64,000 bases of DNA from Chrysomallon squamiferum (GCA_012295275.1 CM022665.1:49141820-49205819), one strand, 5' to 3'; counted from the stretch's first letter, positions 1 through 13,101 are shown. Notes: generated from the letters alone by a model not told the origin. Program-made: numbers and translations.

Positions 1-43
1 AATTTAATACAGTTAAACCATCCTATTACTTGATATGTACAAT
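1..43 (+). pseudogene. 3' end of a decayed 26-codon repeat exon
   Basis: The first bases match the tail of the dead repeat exons at 1516-1597 and 2907-2989, including the stretch that replaces the usual GAAG/gtatgt donor. No splice donor is left. The same tail recurs at 17931-17967. The window starts inside this unit, so the 5' half is not visible. Confidence 0.35.
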
Positions 44-900
44 TCAAAAAAATAATATCGTTCACAAAGTTTGCAAATTTCAGGAGTTTTGAAAGATAAT
101 GAAAGAACACACAATATATTAATAAATAAATATACTGTTACATGGTTAAAACTTGTTAGTTTAATTTCAACCTTTAAGTAACAACTGACCCTCGTTTTAT
201 TAAAAAGTAATTGGTATATTCGAGGTTGGAAATGATATCTGACTTTAAAGGATTCGTAATCTTTAAACTTTTTTGAAAGGACCTGTGTGTCGCACCATTT
301 CATATATCTGTAAACTCTGTTACTCTCAAAGTTATCTGCAGACACGGAGAAGCGCCTTTACTATTTTGTATCCTAGGTGAAACACGCACATATCTAACGA
401 AAACGTTCAATTTTTATCTCGAAGTCGTCTGTGGATGCTTAGAACAATTCATTCTTACAACTCGAAATCTCAATTCTGGACTGACGCAACAATTCATGAA
501 TATACTTGATCCATTTAAATAAAATGAGTGAAAATTTCATCGAATTTTTCTAATATGAAATCATAACAGTGCGGCGACCTTAGTGGTGTACTTAGTGAAA
601 TAAGAACCACAGAACTTGCATCTGGAGGTATATTCTAGGTTTCTTCTATTACATTTTATTTATTTATTTATTTATCACTTTTATTATTATTATTATTGAA
701 AGGACCCGTATATCACACCATTTGATAAATCTGTAAACTGTTTCTCACAAAGTTATTTGCAGACACGAAAAAACGCTATTTGTATTTTGCATCGTAAGTG
801 AAACATATTTGAATGTAAAATCAAAACAGTGTGACGAGTCACACTTCACAGATGTTAATTTTAAAATGTTTATTTTAATTTCATATTTCTCAAATTACAG
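44..900 (+). other. Intron-like sequence of the 1.4 kb unit
   Basis: No gene is seen here. The stretch is the standard intron of the array: a run of TTTA repeats, then the conserved block around 'ggacctgtgtgtcgcacc', then a pyrimidine-rich acceptor ending at 900. It is paralogous to 1598-2297 and 58.85-59.47 kb. Confidence 0.6.
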
Positions 901-951
901 AGCCAATTGATAAGCAGGTGGAAATCATAGAGGAGGACATTTATCTATCAG
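901..951 (+). CDS. Short phase 1-1 exon, 17-aa form of the array repeat
   Basis: A 51 nt exon sits between a clear acceptor (caaattacag, ending at 900) and a gtattt donor at 952. It reads (G)AG-CCA-ATT in phase 1 and leaves one G at its end, giving EPIDKQVEIIEEDIYLS with no stop. It aligns with the first 17 residues of the 26-aa exons downstream (same E-x-x-E-I spacing), so it looks like a short form with an earlier donor. The intact paralogue at 59471-59521 lies directly before BIR exons, which suggests this belongs to the N-terminal region of an IAP-like gene. Function unknown. Confidence 0.5.
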
Positions 952-1515
952 GTATTTTTACACCTTCTTAAACGTAACTGATAAAGGGATTGTCATAAAA
1001 TTAATCGTTTTTTACTTTATTTTAGATTCATAAGAAAAGAGTACGTATGTATATATATATATTTGACAGTACATGTGAAAGAAAGAAACAATTGCCTAGC
1101 TATACGGTCTATACATCAAATAATTGAGCATGGTAATAAAATATTGATATCTCGTAATTTCAGTAGCTTACAGGACCCTGCCCTGATATTTACGTGACTC
1201 ATACCTTTGAATAAAGATACGAACATCAACATCTATAATGTATTTCAGTTAGTAGAATGTTTGTGTCATTTCAAATTATTTCAAGTCATACAAAATGTCT
1301 CCTTGATTTCCTTCTTTCAAAATTTATCACAAAAGTTATCCTTGTAATTTCATTAACATCCTCATTTCGTTTTCAAATAGTTTGTATGTCTGTGACTTTG
1401 TGCATTTTTCTAATCTAAATGACTGCTATATGAATTATATTCTTATAATCGTAAGCTCATATTAATTTTACAACTTTTATTTTGTGTTACCACTTCTTTT
1501 CTTCTGAAATTACAA

Positions 1516-1597
1516 TTCTAGCATAGTAACTAACGGAAATTCTGCCATAGAAAATTTGTTTCCGATTAAATACAGTCGAACCATCCTATTACTTGAT
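1516..1597 (+). pseudogene. Decayed 26-codon repeat exon
   Basis: The flanks and interior align with intact repeat exons: a 'ttctgaaattaca' lead-in, 'ggaaattctgcc..agaaaattt', then 'attaaatacagt'. The acceptor AG is lost (attacaattc), in-frame stops are present and the donor is gone. Each 1.4 kb unit thus carries one short live exon and one dead full-length exon. Confidence 0.5.
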
Positions 1598-2297
1598 ATG
1601 TACAATTTAAGAAAAAAAAAAAAAAAAAATAGCGTTAACAAAGTTTATAAATTTCAGGATTTTTGAAAGATAATGAAAGAACACACAATATATTAATAAA
1701 TATATATAATGTTACATGGTTAAACCTTGTTAGTTTAGTTTGAAACTCTAAATAACAAGTAAATCTCGTTTTATTAAAAAAGTAATTTGCATATTCACTC
1801 TTCGAAATGATGTCTGACTTAAAAGGATTTGTAACTATTTAACTGTTTTGAAATCATTTTATTTATTTACTTAATTATTTATTCATTTATTTATTTATTT
1901 ATTTATTTGTCACTTTTATTATTATTATTGAAAGGACCTGTGTGTCGCACAATTTGATATATCTGTAAACTCTGTTTCTGAAAAAGTTATCTACAGACAC
2001 GGAGAAGCGCCTTTAGTATTTTGTATCCTAGGTGAAACACGCACATATCTAACGAAAACGTTCAATTTCCTACTTAGAAGTCGTCTGTGGATGCTTAAAA
2101 CAATTCATTCTTACAACTCATAATCTCAATTCTGGACTGACGCGAAAAATCATGAATATAATTGATCAATTTAAATGAAATGAGTGAAAATTTCATCGAA
2201 TTTTTCTTATGTAAAATCATAACAGTGTGACGAAGTACACTTCACAGATGTTTTTTTGTAAAATGTTTATTTTAATTTACTATTTTTCAAATTACAG

Positions 2298-2339
2298 GGC
2301 TACGTTATAAAGTGACAGAGGATAGGTGTGAGCGATCAG
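2298..2339 (+). CDS. Short phase 1-1 exon, 14-aa form
   Basis: A 42 nt exon lies between acceptor 'caaattacag' and donor 'gtattt', phase 1-1, open: (G)GG then LRYKVTEDRCERS. It is paralogous by position and flanks to 901-951, but three codons shorter and divergent in sequence. The size remains a multiple of three, so frame is kept. No known domain is recognised. Confidence 0.42.
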
Positions 2340-2906
2340 GTATTTTTACACCTTTTTAAACGTAACTTATAAAGTGATTCTCATAAAAGTAATTGTTTTT
2401 TACTTTATTTTAGACTGATAAGAAAAGAGTACGTATGTATATATATATATATATTTAACAGTACCTGTGAAGGAAAGAAACAATTGCCTAGCTATACGGT
2501 CTATACATCAAATAATTCAGCATGGTAATAAAATATTGATATCTCGTAATTTCAGTAGCTTAGAGGACCCTGCCCTGATATTTACGTAACTCATACCAAT
2601 CAATAGAGGTACGAACATCAATATCTATAATGTAATTCAGTTAATAGAATGTTTGTGCCATTTCAAATTATTTTAATTAAGACAAAGTATCTCCTTCACT
2701 TCCTTGTTTCAAAAGGTATCACAAACGTTAACCTTGCAATTTAATTAACATCCTGATTTCGTTTTCAAATAGTTTGTATGTCTGTGACTTTGTGCATTTT
2801 TCTAATTTAAATGACTGCTATATGAATTATATTCTTATAATCGTAAGCTCATATTAATTTTACAACTTTTATTTTGTGTTACCACTTCTTTTCTTCTGAA
2901 ATTACA

Positions 2907-2989
2907 ATTCTAGCCTATGAACTAACGGAAATTCTGCCACAGAAAATTTGTTTCCGATTAAATACTGTTGAACTATCCTATTACTTGAT
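2907..2989 (+). pseudogene. Decayed 26-codon repeat exon
   Basis: Near-copy of the dead exon at 1516-1597 with the same lost acceptor and donor, so the decay predates the duplication of the 1.4 kb unit. Confidence 0.5.
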
Positions 2990-3774
2990 ATGTACAATTT
3001 AAGAACAAAAAAAAAAAAAAAATAGCGTTAACAAAGTTTATAAATTTCAGGATTTTTGAAAGATAATGAAAGAACACACAATATATTAATAAATATATAT
3101 AATGTTACATGGTTAAACCTTGTTAGTTTAGTTTGAAACTCTAAATAACAAGTAAATCTCGTTTTATTAAAAAGTAATTTGCATATTCACTCTTCGAAAT
3201 GATGTCTGACTTAAAAGGATTTGTAACTATTTAACTGTTTTGAAATCATTTTATTTATTTACTTAATTATTTATTCATTTATTTATTTATTTATTTATTT
3301 GTCACTTTTATTATTATTATTGAAAGGACCTGTGTGTCGCACAATTTGATATATCTGTAAACTCTGTTTCTGAAAAAGTTATCTGCAGACACGGAGAAGC
3401 GCCTTTAGTATTTTGTATCCTAGGTGAAACACGCACATATCTAACGAAAACGTTCAATTTCCTACTTAGAAGTCGTCTGTGGATGCTTAGAACAATTCAT
3501 TCTTACAACTCATAATCTCATATTTATAATTATTACAAATCAAACAAATGTCTCCTCCACTTCCTTGATTTAAAATGTATCATAAAAGGCAAACCCGGAG
3601 TTTTATTAATGTCATGGTTTCGTGTCAAATAGTGTCTGTCTGTGACTTTGTGCATTTTTCTAAACTGAATAAGTACTACATGAAAATATTAAGTGAATAC
3701 AATGATTTTGTTACAGACGTAGGCTGATGTTAATTTTAAACATTTTATTTTTATTTATTTTTCTGAAATTACAG

Positions 3775-3852
3775 CTTTAACCAGTGAACGATTGGAAATC
3801 AAACAGAACGCTATGTCACTGATAAATGCATTTGAAAACATCACAACAGAAG
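3775..3852 (+). CDS. Repeat exon E1 (78 nt, 26-aa module)
   Basis: This is the first of 14 intact exons of one family. The acceptor is 'ttctgaaattacag' with the conserved upstream block 'gctgatgttaat..attttattttta' (candidate branch site plus pyrimidine tract); the donor is GAAG/gtatgt. Phase is 1-1: two bases finish a Gly/Ala/Asp codon and one G is left over. It encodes LTSERLEIKQNAMS then LINAFENITTE. The family pattern is G-L-T-x-E-R-x-E-I, hydrophobics about every 3-4 residues, then N-I-T-x-E, which looks like a single amphipathic helix with an N-glycosylation-type NIT. I do not recognise the family. All exons are multiples of three, so any number can be spliced together. Confidence 0.62.
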
Positions 3853-4811
3853 GTATGTACAATTTGATTTTTTCTTTCCAATTTTGTAAATTTAATAATA
3901 TTCGAAAGATGATGAAAGAACACAGAAATTAGCAACAAATAGTATATTATTACATGATTCAACCTTGTTTGTTTAGTTTCATACTTTATGTAACAAGTGA
4001 CACTCATTTTATTAAAACATAATTTGGATATTCATCCTTCGTAGTAAAGTCTGACTTGAAATCTTTAAAAAATTTTGTAATTATTATTTTTATTTATTTA
4101 TTTATTTATTTATTTGTTTGTTTATTTACTGATATATTTATTTATCACTATTATTTTTATTATTGAAAGGACATGTGTATCGGAACATTTGATATACTGT
4201 AAACTCTGTTTCTGACAAAGTTATTTGCAGACACGGAGAAACGCTTTTTGTATTTTATATCGTAAGTGAAACACACATCTAACGAAAGGCTGCAATTTTC
4301 TATCGCTAAATCGTTTGTGGATGCTTAGAAGAATTAATCCTTACAACTCATAATCTCGATTCTAGTTACACTGTTTATCCATCCAATAAATGTGCATGGC
4401 AATTAAATATTGATAGCTCTAATTTCAGTAGCTTATATTACCCTGCCCTGATTTTTACATAACTCATACCTTTCAGCAGTGCTATGAACGTTTACCTTTC
4501 AATAATGGAACGTCAACTTCTGTAATATACCTCACTTAGTAGAATGTTTGTCAGTGATTTCGAATTGTTAAAAGTCAGACAAATTTCTCCTTGACTTACT
4601 TATTTCAAAATTATTCATTAAAGGTAACATCAGAGTTTCATTAATGTCCTGGCTTTGTTGTCAGATAGTGTCTGTCTGTGAGTTTATGCATTTTTCTAAT
4701 CTGAATGAGTACATCATGAATATAATAAATGAAATGAAATTATTTTTTTATAAACATAAGCTGATGTTAATTTTAAACATTTTATTTTTATTTATATCTC
4801 TGAACTTCCAG

Positions 4812-4892
4812 GTTTAACCGGTGAACGAAAGAAAATCCTGCAACAGAAAATTTCTTCACTAATAAATGTAGTTGGAAACATCACAACAGAAG
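4812..4892 (+). CDS. Repeat exon E2 (81 nt)
   Basis: Phase 1-1, open, one codon longer than E1. It starts LTGERKKILQQKISS and ends NITTE. The acceptor is a less usual 'gaacttccag'; the donor is gtaggt. It is closest to E4 in its first half. Confidence 0.6.
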
Positions 4893-5359
4893 GTAGGTAC
4901 TGTTTATTTTTTAATTCTTAATTTTGTAAATTTAATAATATTCGAAAGATGATGAAAGAACACAAAAAGTAGTAACAAATAGTATATTATTACATGATTA
5001 AACGTTGTTAGTTTAATTTCAAACTTTATGTTATTAGTGACCCTCACTTTATTCAAACGGAATTTGGATATTCATTCTTCGAAATGATGTCAGACTTGAT
5101 AACATTCGTAACCTTTTAATTTTTTTATAATAGTTATATATATATATATAACTTTTATTATTATTATTTAAAGGACCAGTGTGTCACACGATTTGTTTTA
5201 TCTGTAAAATCTGTTTCTGACAAAGTTATGTGCCGACACGATAAAACACCTTTTGTATTTTCTATGGTAAGTGAAACAAGCAGGCCTGTATCGAAAACGC
5301 TAAATTTTCTATCTGGAAGTCGTCTGTGGATGCTTAGAAGAATTCATCTTTACAACTCA

Positions 5360-6064
5360 GTCTGGTGTAACAAGGTGCTTTAATGCATATAATGAATATA
5401 AACGCTAAATTGACAGCAATCTATATAAATCAATAAGTCTATCTATCCACAAGAGAACTAAACACAAGTTAAGGTTCACATTACTTATTTAATTATGATA
5501 TACAGACGATTTCATAATAATACATTATACTATCATAAAACATATGTTTAAGTAATTTTAATTAGTGATACGAATAAGGTCACATGGGAAACCAAGACAA
5601 AATAAGACTCTGCATAGAGGACATATTAAAACATTAAAAGTTTAGATATTAAAAATGTTATTGAAACAGGTTAATTGCACATTACACCCAATCAACATAA
5701 GAACAGACAATTGCTTACCATATTCGTCCGTAAAGACAATGTCATTCAAAAATATTGCTTTCCCCGCCTAACTGAACTCTCGTCTTGAACGTTTCCTTCG
5801 CTTCTTAATTACCTTGAATCTTGAACCTTGATTACGTGTGAAAAAGTGAAGTGAAGAAAGTTAACGTGCTAATCAGAGCAAGCTGTTGCCAGCCCTTTTA
5901 TAACAACACTATGGAGTTAAAAAATTGGCGGAAACAATAAAAAAAGTGGATGTGATTGTAGTTAGAATTAAAGTTACGCAGTCTCAATTCCATCGCTTAA
6001 AAATAAAATCAGCCGATGTCATTGAAGTAACAAATTCGGTTACGCAATCTCAATTCAGTGACAT
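5360..6064. mobile_element. ~705 bp dispersed element inserted in an array intron (copy 1)
   Basis: The normal intron sequence 'tacaactcataatctcgattctagtt' is interrupted after 'tacaactca' and resumes at 'ctagtt'. The insert has no coding frame. It carries an internal direct repeat ('ttacgcagtctcaattc' / 'ttacgcaatctcaattc') near its right end. A second copy is at 12398-13101 and a diverged inverted fragment at 34062-34310. A non-autonomous element or solo LTR is possible; no clear terminal repeats or target-site duplication can be shown by eye. Confidence 0.5.
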
Positions 6065-6468
6065 CTAGTTGCACCGTCTCCAGCAAAATGAGTATGGCAA
6101 TAAAATAATGATATCTCGAATTTCAGTAGCTTACAGTACCCTGATTTTTACGTGACTCATACCTGTCCATAAAGATACGAACGTCAACTTCTGTAATATA
6201 TCTAAATTAATAGAATGTGTGTCAGTGATTTCAAATTATAACAAGTCAAACAAATGTCTCCTTCACGTGCTTGTTTCAAAATTTTCATAAAAGGTAACAT
6301 AGGAGTTTCATTAATGTCCTCGCTTTTTCTGTCTGTGACTTTGTCCATTTTTCTAATCTGAATGAGTGCTACTTGAATATAATAGTTGAAATAGAATTAT
6401 TTTCTTATTAACGGAAACTGATGTTAATTTTAAGCATTTTATTTTTATTTATATTTCTGAAATTACAG

Positions 6469-6546
6469 GTTTAACCTCTAAACAAAGGGCAATGGTACAG
6501 AAAGCACGTTTACTAATAAAAACAGTTGGAAACATCACAGTAGAAG
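6469..6546 (+). CDS. Repeat exon E3 (78 nt)
   Basis: Phase 1-1 and open: LTSKQRAMVQKARLL, then IKTVGNITVE. Donor gtaatt. Almost identical to E10 (13506-13583), as are about 1.5 kb around both, including the inserted element. Length is one codon below the 81 nt class. Confidence 0.6.
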
Positions 6547-7499
6547 GTAATTACAGTTTAATTTTTTTCTTTACAGTTTTCTGAATTTAATAATAATGAA
6601 AAAAAGACAGAAACTAGTAACAAATAATATATTATTACATGATTGAACCTTGTTAGTTTAATTTCATGCTTTACGTAACAAGTGACCCTCATTTTATTCA
6701 AACGGAATTTGGATATTCAAACTTCGAAATGATATCTCGCTTCAAAGGACTCGTAAGTTTTTATTTTGTTGTAATTATTAGTTTTATTTATTTATTTATT
6801 TATTTACTAATATATTTATGTGTCACTATTATGTATTATTATTATTATTGAAAGGACCTGTATATCGCACCATTTGATATATATGTAAATTCTGTTTCTG
6901 ACAAAGTTATTTGCAGACATGCAGAAACGTATTTTGTATTTTGTATCGTAAGTGAAACACGTAAACATCTAACGAAAACGCTCAATTTTCTATCTGGAAG
7001 TCGTCTGTGGATGCTTAGAAGAATTGATCCTTAACACTCATAATCTCGATTCTAGTTACACAGTCTATATATCCAGTAAATGTGCATGGCAATAAAATTT
7101 TGATATCTCGAATTTTCAGTAGCTTACAGGACCCTGCCCTGATTATTACGTTACTCATACCTTTCAAAAAAAAAAATAAAAAAATAAATAATATACGAAC
7201 GTCAACTTTTGTAATATACTTCAATTAGTAGAATGTTTGTCAGTAATTTCAAATTGTTACAAGTCAGACAAATGTCTCCTTCACTTCCTTGTATCAAAAT
7301 TATCATAAAAGGTAACATCAGAGTTTCATTAATGTCCTGGCTTTGTTGTCAAATAGTGTCTGTCTGTGACTTTGTCAATTTATCTAATCTGAATGAGTAC
7401 TACATGAATATAACAGGTGAAAGATAACTATTTTCTTATAAACGTAAGCTGATGATAATTTTAAACATTTTATTTTTATTTATGTTTAAGAAAAATCAG

Positions 7500-7580
7500 A
7501 TTTAACCGGTGAACGAAAGAAAATCCTGCAACAGAAAACTTGTTCAGTGATAAATGCAGTTGGAAACATCACAAAAGAAG
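7500..7580 (+). CDS. Repeat exon E4 (81 nt)
   Basis: Phase 1-1 and open: LTGERKKILQQKTCS, then NAVGNITKE. The acceptor is an unusual purine-rich 'tttaagaaaaatcag', shared with E7 and similar to E11, marking a subfamily. Donor gtatgt. Confidence 0.57.
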
Positions 7581-8370
7581 GTATGTACAGTTCAATTTTT
7601 TTCTTTTTAATTTTGTAAATTTAATAATATTCGAAAGATAATGAAAGAACACAGAAAGTAGTAATCAGTAGTATATTATTACATTATTCATCCTTGATTG
7701 TTTAGTTTCATACCATATGTAACAAGTGACCCTCATTTTATTAAATTTGGACATTCATCCTTCGTAATAATGTCTGACTTGAAAGTATTCGTAAAGTTTT
7801 AACTTTTATGTAATTATTGTTTTTAATTATTTATTTACTTATTTATTTTTCACATTTATTTTTATATTGAAAGGGCATGTGTATCGCACCGTTTGATATA
7901 TCTGTAAACTCTGTTTCTGACAGTTATTTGTAGACACACAGAAAAGCCTTTTGTATTTTATTTCGTAATTGAAACACGTACACATCTAACGAAAAAGCTC
8001 AATTTTCTATCTCGAAGTCGTCTGTGGATGCTTAGAAAGAGTTCATCCTTACAACTCATAATCTTGATTTTAGTTACACAGTCTATATATTCAATAAATC
8101 AGCATGGTTATAAAATGTTGATATTTCGAATTTCAGTAGCTCACAGGACCCTGCCCTGATTTTAACGTTACTCATACCTTTCAATAAAGATACGAACGTC
8201 ATCTTCTGTAATATATCTCTATTAGTCGAATCTCTGTCAGTCATTTGGAATTATTACTAGTCAGACAAATGTATCCTTTGACTTCCTTGTTGCAAAATTA
8301 TTTTCTTCTAACACGTAAGCTGATGTTAATCTTAGACATTTTATTTTTGTTTATATTTGTGAAATTACAG

Positions 8371-8451
8371 GTTTTACCAGTGAACAAAGGGATCTCGTGC
8401 TCGAGAAAATTTCTTCACTAATAAATGCAGCTGGAAACATCACAACAGAAG
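8371..8451 (+). CDS. Repeat exon E5 (81 nt)
   Basis: Phase 1-1 and open: FTSEQRDLVLEKISS, then NAAGNITTE. Good acceptor (gtgaaattacag) and donor (gtatgt). The intron to E6 is only about 460 bp because an internal block is deleted. Confidence 0.6.
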
Positions 8452-8909
8452 GTATGTACTGTTTAATTTTTTCTTTCCAATTTTGTAAATTTAATAATAT
8501 TCGAAAGATGATGAACAACATAAAAAGTAGTAACAAATAGTATATTATTACATAATTAAACCTTGTTTCTTTAGTATCATTCTTTATGTGGATATTCATA
8601 CTTCGTAATGATGTCTCACTTGAAAATATTCGTAATCTTTTAATTTTTTAATCATTATTTATAATTATTACAAATCAAACAAATGTCTCCTCCACTTCCT
8701 TGATTTAAAATGTATCATAAAAGGCAAACCCGGAGTTTTATTAATGTCATGGTTTCGTGTCAAATAGTGTCTGTCTGTGACTTTGTGCATTTTTCTAAAC
8801 TGAATAAGTACTACATGAAAATATTAAGTGAATACAATGGTTTTGTTACAGACGTAGGCTGATGTTAATTTTAAACATTTTATTTTTATTTATATTTCTG
8901 AAATTACAG

Positions 8910-8987
8910 CTTTAACCAGTGAACAAAGGGAAATCAAACAGAACGCTATGTCACTGATAAATATATTTGAAAACATCACAACAGAAG
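8910..8987 (+). CDS. Repeat exon E6 (78 nt)
   Basis: Phase 1-1 and open: LTSEQREIKQNAMS, then NIFENITTE. About 500 bp around it (8651-9170) copy the E1 unit (3526-4050), so E1 and E6 are recent duplicates with 3 residue changes. Confidence 0.6.
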
Positions 8988-9875
8988 GTATGTACAATTT
9001 GATTTTTTCTTTCCAATTTTGTAAATTTAATAATATTCGAAACATGATGAAAGAACACAGAAATTAGCAACAAATAGTATATTATTACATGATTCAACCT
9101 TGTTTGTTTAGTTTCATACTTTATGTAACAACTGACACTCATTTTATTAAAACATAATTTGGATATTCATCCTTCGTAATAATGTCTGACTTGAAAGTAT
9201 TCGTAAAGTTTTAACTTTTATGTAATTATTGTTTTTAATTATTTATTTACTTATTTATTTTTCACATTTATTTTTATATTGAAAGGGCATGTGTATCGCA
9301 CCGTTTGATATATCTGTAAACTCTGTTTCTGACAGTTATTTGTAGACACACAGAAAAAGCCTTTTGTATTTTATTTCGTAATTGAAACACGTACACATCT
9401 AACGAAAAAGCTCAATTTTCTATCTCGAAGTCGTCAGTGGATGCTTTGAAGAATTCATCTTTACAACTCATAATCTTGATTCTAGTTATACGATCGATAT
9501 ATCCAATAAATCAGCATGGAAATAAAATATTGATATCTGGAAATTTAGTAGCTTACAGGACCCTGCCCTGATCATTACGTGACTCATACGTTTGAATAAA
9601 GGAACGTCAACTTCTGTGATATATCTCTATTAGTAGAATGATTGTCAATGATTTCGAATTATTACAAGTCAAACAAATGTCTCCTGACTTCTTTGTTTCA
9701 TTAATGTCCTAGCTTTGTTGTCAAATAGTGTCTGTCTGTGACTTTGTCAATTTATCTAATCTGAATGAGTACTACATTAATAAAATAGTTGAAATAAAAC
9801 TTTATTTTATTTTATAAACGTAAGTTGATGTTAATTTTAAACATTTTATTTTTATTTATGTTTAAGAAAAATCAG

Positions 9876-9956
9876 ATTTAACCCGTGAACTATTGAAAAT
9901 CCTGGAACAGAAAACTTGTTCACTGATAAATGCAGCTGGAAACATCACAAAAGAAG
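9876..9956 (+). CDS. Repeat exon E7 (81 nt)
   Basis: Phase 1-1 and open: LTRELLKILEQKTCS, then NAAGNITKE. It shares the 'tttaagaaaaatcag' acceptor with E4. Donor gtatgt. Confidence 0.57.
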
Positions 9957-10909
9957 GTATGTACTGTTTATTTTTTATTTTTTTATTTTGTAAATTTAAT
10001 AATATTCGAAAGATAATGAAAGAACACAAAAAGTAGTAACAGTTAGTATATCATTACATGAATAAACCTTGTTAGTTTAATTTCATGCTTTACGTAACAA
10101 GTGACCTTCATTTTATTCAAACGGAATTTGGATATTCAAACTTCAAAGGACTCGTAAATTTTTATTTTGTTGTAATGATTAGGTTTCTTTCCTTCTTTGT
10201 TTCTTTATTTCTTTATTTCTTTCTTTATTTATTTTTCACTATTATTATTACTATGTTTGAAAGGACCTCTGTATCGCATCATTTGATATATCTGTAAAAT
10301 CTGTTTTGGACAAAGTTGTTTCCAGACACGATAAAACACCTTTTGTATTTTGCATTGTAAGTGAAACAAACAGGCCTGTATCGAAAACGCTAAATTTTCT
10401 ATCGCTAAATCGTTTGTGGATGCTTAGAAGAATTAATCCTTACAACTCATAATCTCGATTCTAGTTACACTGTTTATCCATCCAATAAATGTGCATGGCA
10501 ATTAAATATTGATAGCTCTAATTTCAGTAGCTTATATTACCCTGCCCTGATTTTTACATAACTCATACCTTTCAGCAGTGCTATGAACGTTTACCTTTCA
10601 ATAATGGAACGTCAACTTCTGTAATATACCTCACTTAGTAGAATGTTTGTCGGTGATTTCGAATTGTTAAAAGTCAGACAAATTTCTCCTTCACTTACTT
10701 ATTTCAAAATTATCATAAAAGGTAACATCAGAGTTTCATTAATGTCCTGGCTTTGTTGTCAGATAATGTCTGTCTGTGACTTTGTGCATTTTTCTAATCT
10801 GAATGAGTACATCATGAATATAATAGTTGAAATAAAATTATGTTCTTATTAATGAAAGCTGATGTTAATTTTAAGCATTTTATTTGTATTTATATTTCTC
10901 AAATTACAG

Positions 10910-10990
10910 GTTTAACCAGTGAACGAAGGGAAATCGTTCTATGCAAAGCTTATTCACTTCTAAGGACAGTTCAAAAGATCACAATAGACG
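10910..10990 (+). CDS. Repeat exon E8 (81 nt)
   Basis: Phase 1-1 and open: LTSERREIVLCKAYS, then RTVQKITID. The NIT site is lost (KIT) and the last residue pair differs from the usual TE. Acceptor 'ctcaaattacag', donor gtatgt. Confidence 0.6.
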
Positions 10991-11236
10991 GTATGTACAG
11001 TTCAGTTGTTTTCTTTACAATTTTGTAAATTTAATAATATTCGAAAGATGAATAAAGAACACAAAAAGTAGTAACAAATAGTATATTATTACATGATTCA
11101 ACCTTGTCAGTTTAGTTTCATTCTTTATGTTATAAGTGACCCTCATTTTATTAAAACATAATTTGTATATTCATCCTTCAAAGTAAAGTCTGACTTGAAG
11201 AAATTCGTCACCTTTTAATTTTTTGGCAGACATTAT

Positions 11237-11276
<40 letters not shown>

Positions 11277-11906
11277 CGCCAAAATAATTACAAACAAATT
11301 AAAAGATTTTATATATATATATATTATTGCTGTTGAAAGAGCCTGTGTATCGCACCATTTGATATGTCTGTAAAATCTGTTTTTAACAAAACTATTTGCA
11401 CGCACGGTTAATCGCCTTTTGTATTTTATTTCGTAAGTGAAACACGTACACATCTAACGAAAACGCTCAATTTTCTATCTCGAAATCCTCAGTAGATGCT
11501 TAGAAGAATTCATCCTTACGACTCATAATCTCGAATCTAGTTACACGGTCTATCCATGCAATCAATCAGCATCGCAATAAAATATTGATATCTCGAAATT
11601 TAGTAGCTTACAGGACCCTGCCCTGATCATTACGTGACTCATACCTTTGAATAAAGGAACGTCAACTTCTGTGATATATCTCTATTAGTAGAATGTTTGT
11701 CAGTGATTTCGAATTATTACAAGTCAAACAAATGTCTCCTGACTTCTTTGTTTCATTACTGTCCTAGCTTTGTTGTCAAAAAGTGTCTGTCTGTGACTTT
11801 GTGCATTTTCCTAATCTGAATAAGTACTACATGAATATAATATTGAAATAAAATTATGATGTTAATTTTAAACATTTAATTTTTATATATATTTCTCAAA
11901 TTACAG

Positions 11907-11987
11907 GTTTAACCCGTGAACGATGGGAAATCATGCTGCATAAAACTTGTTCACTAATAAAGGCAGTTCGAAACACCACAACAAAAG
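11907..11987 (+). CDS. Repeat exon E9 (81 nt)
   Basis: Phase 1-1 and open: LTRERWEIMLHKTCS, then KAVRNTTTK. The sequon is NTT rather than NIT. Acceptor 'ctcaaattacag', donor gtatgt. Confidence 0.6.
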
Positions 11988-12397
11988 GTATGTACAGTTC
12001 AATAGTTTTCTTTACAATTTTGTAAATTTAATAATAGTGGAAATATGATGAAAAAAGACAGAAACTAGTAACAAATAGTATATCATTACATCAATAAAAA
12101 CTTGTTAGTTTAGTTTCATTCTTTATGTTATAAGTGACCCTCATTTGATTGAAACATATTTGGATATTCATCCTTCGCATTGATGTTTGACTTGAGAGGA
12201 TTCGTAACCTTTTAATCCTATTGTAATTATTATTTGATATATCTGTAAACTCTGTTTCTGAAAGTTATTTGTAGATACGGAGAAAGGCTTTAGTATTTAG
12301 TATCTTCAGCGAAACACTTACACGTCTAACGAAAACGCTAAATTTTCTATCTCGAATTCGTCTGTGGATGCTTAGAAGAATTCATCTTTACAACTCA

Positions 12398-13101
12398 GTC
12401 TGGTGTAAGAAGATGCTTTAATGCATATAATGAATATAAACGCTAAATTGACAGCAATCTATATAAATCAATAAGTCTATCTATCCACAAGAGAACTAAA
12501 CACAAGTTAAGGTTCACATTACTTATTTAATTATGATATACAGACGATTTCATAATAATACATTATACTATCATAAAACATATGTTTAAGTAATTTTAAT
12601 TAGTGATACGAATAAGGTCACATGGGAAACCAAGACAAAATAAGACTCTGCATAGAGGACATATTAAAACATTAAAAGTTTAGATATTAAAAATGTTATT
12701 GAAACAGGTTAATTGCACATTACACCCAATCAACATAAGAACAGACAATTGCTTACCATATTCGTCCGTAAAGACAATGTCATTCAAAAATATTGCTTTC
12801 CCCGCCTAACTGAACTCTCGTCTTGAACGTTTCCTTCGCTTCTTAATTACCTTGAATCTTGAACCTTGATTACGTGTGAAAAAGTGAAGTGAAGAAAGTT
12901 AACGTGCTAATCAGAGCAAGCTGTTGCCACCCATTTTATAACAACACTATGGAGTTAAAAAATTGGCGGAAACAATAAAAAAGTGGATGTGATTGTAGTT
13001 AGAATTAAAGTTACGCAGTCTCAATTCCATCGCTTAAAAATAAAATCAGCCGATGTCATTGAAGTAACAAATTCGGTTACGCAATCTCAATTCAGTGACA
13101 T
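12398..13101. mobile_element. Dispersed element, copy 2
   Basis: Nearly identical to 5360-6064 and at the same intronic site. The surrounding 12340-13876 also copies 5300-6828, so this is a segmental duplication of an already interrupted unit rather than a second insertion. Confidence 0.5.

Larger units (their letters stand above)
1560..3520 (+). repeat. Tandem ~1.4 kb unit with a junction to the 1 kb array
   Basis: 1560-2060 and 2955-3495 are nearly identical and head to tail. At about 3515-3525 the sequence switches mid-intron, after 'cataatctcat', into the intron type of the next array. The junction is a recombination breakpoint between two array families. Confidence 0.6.
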
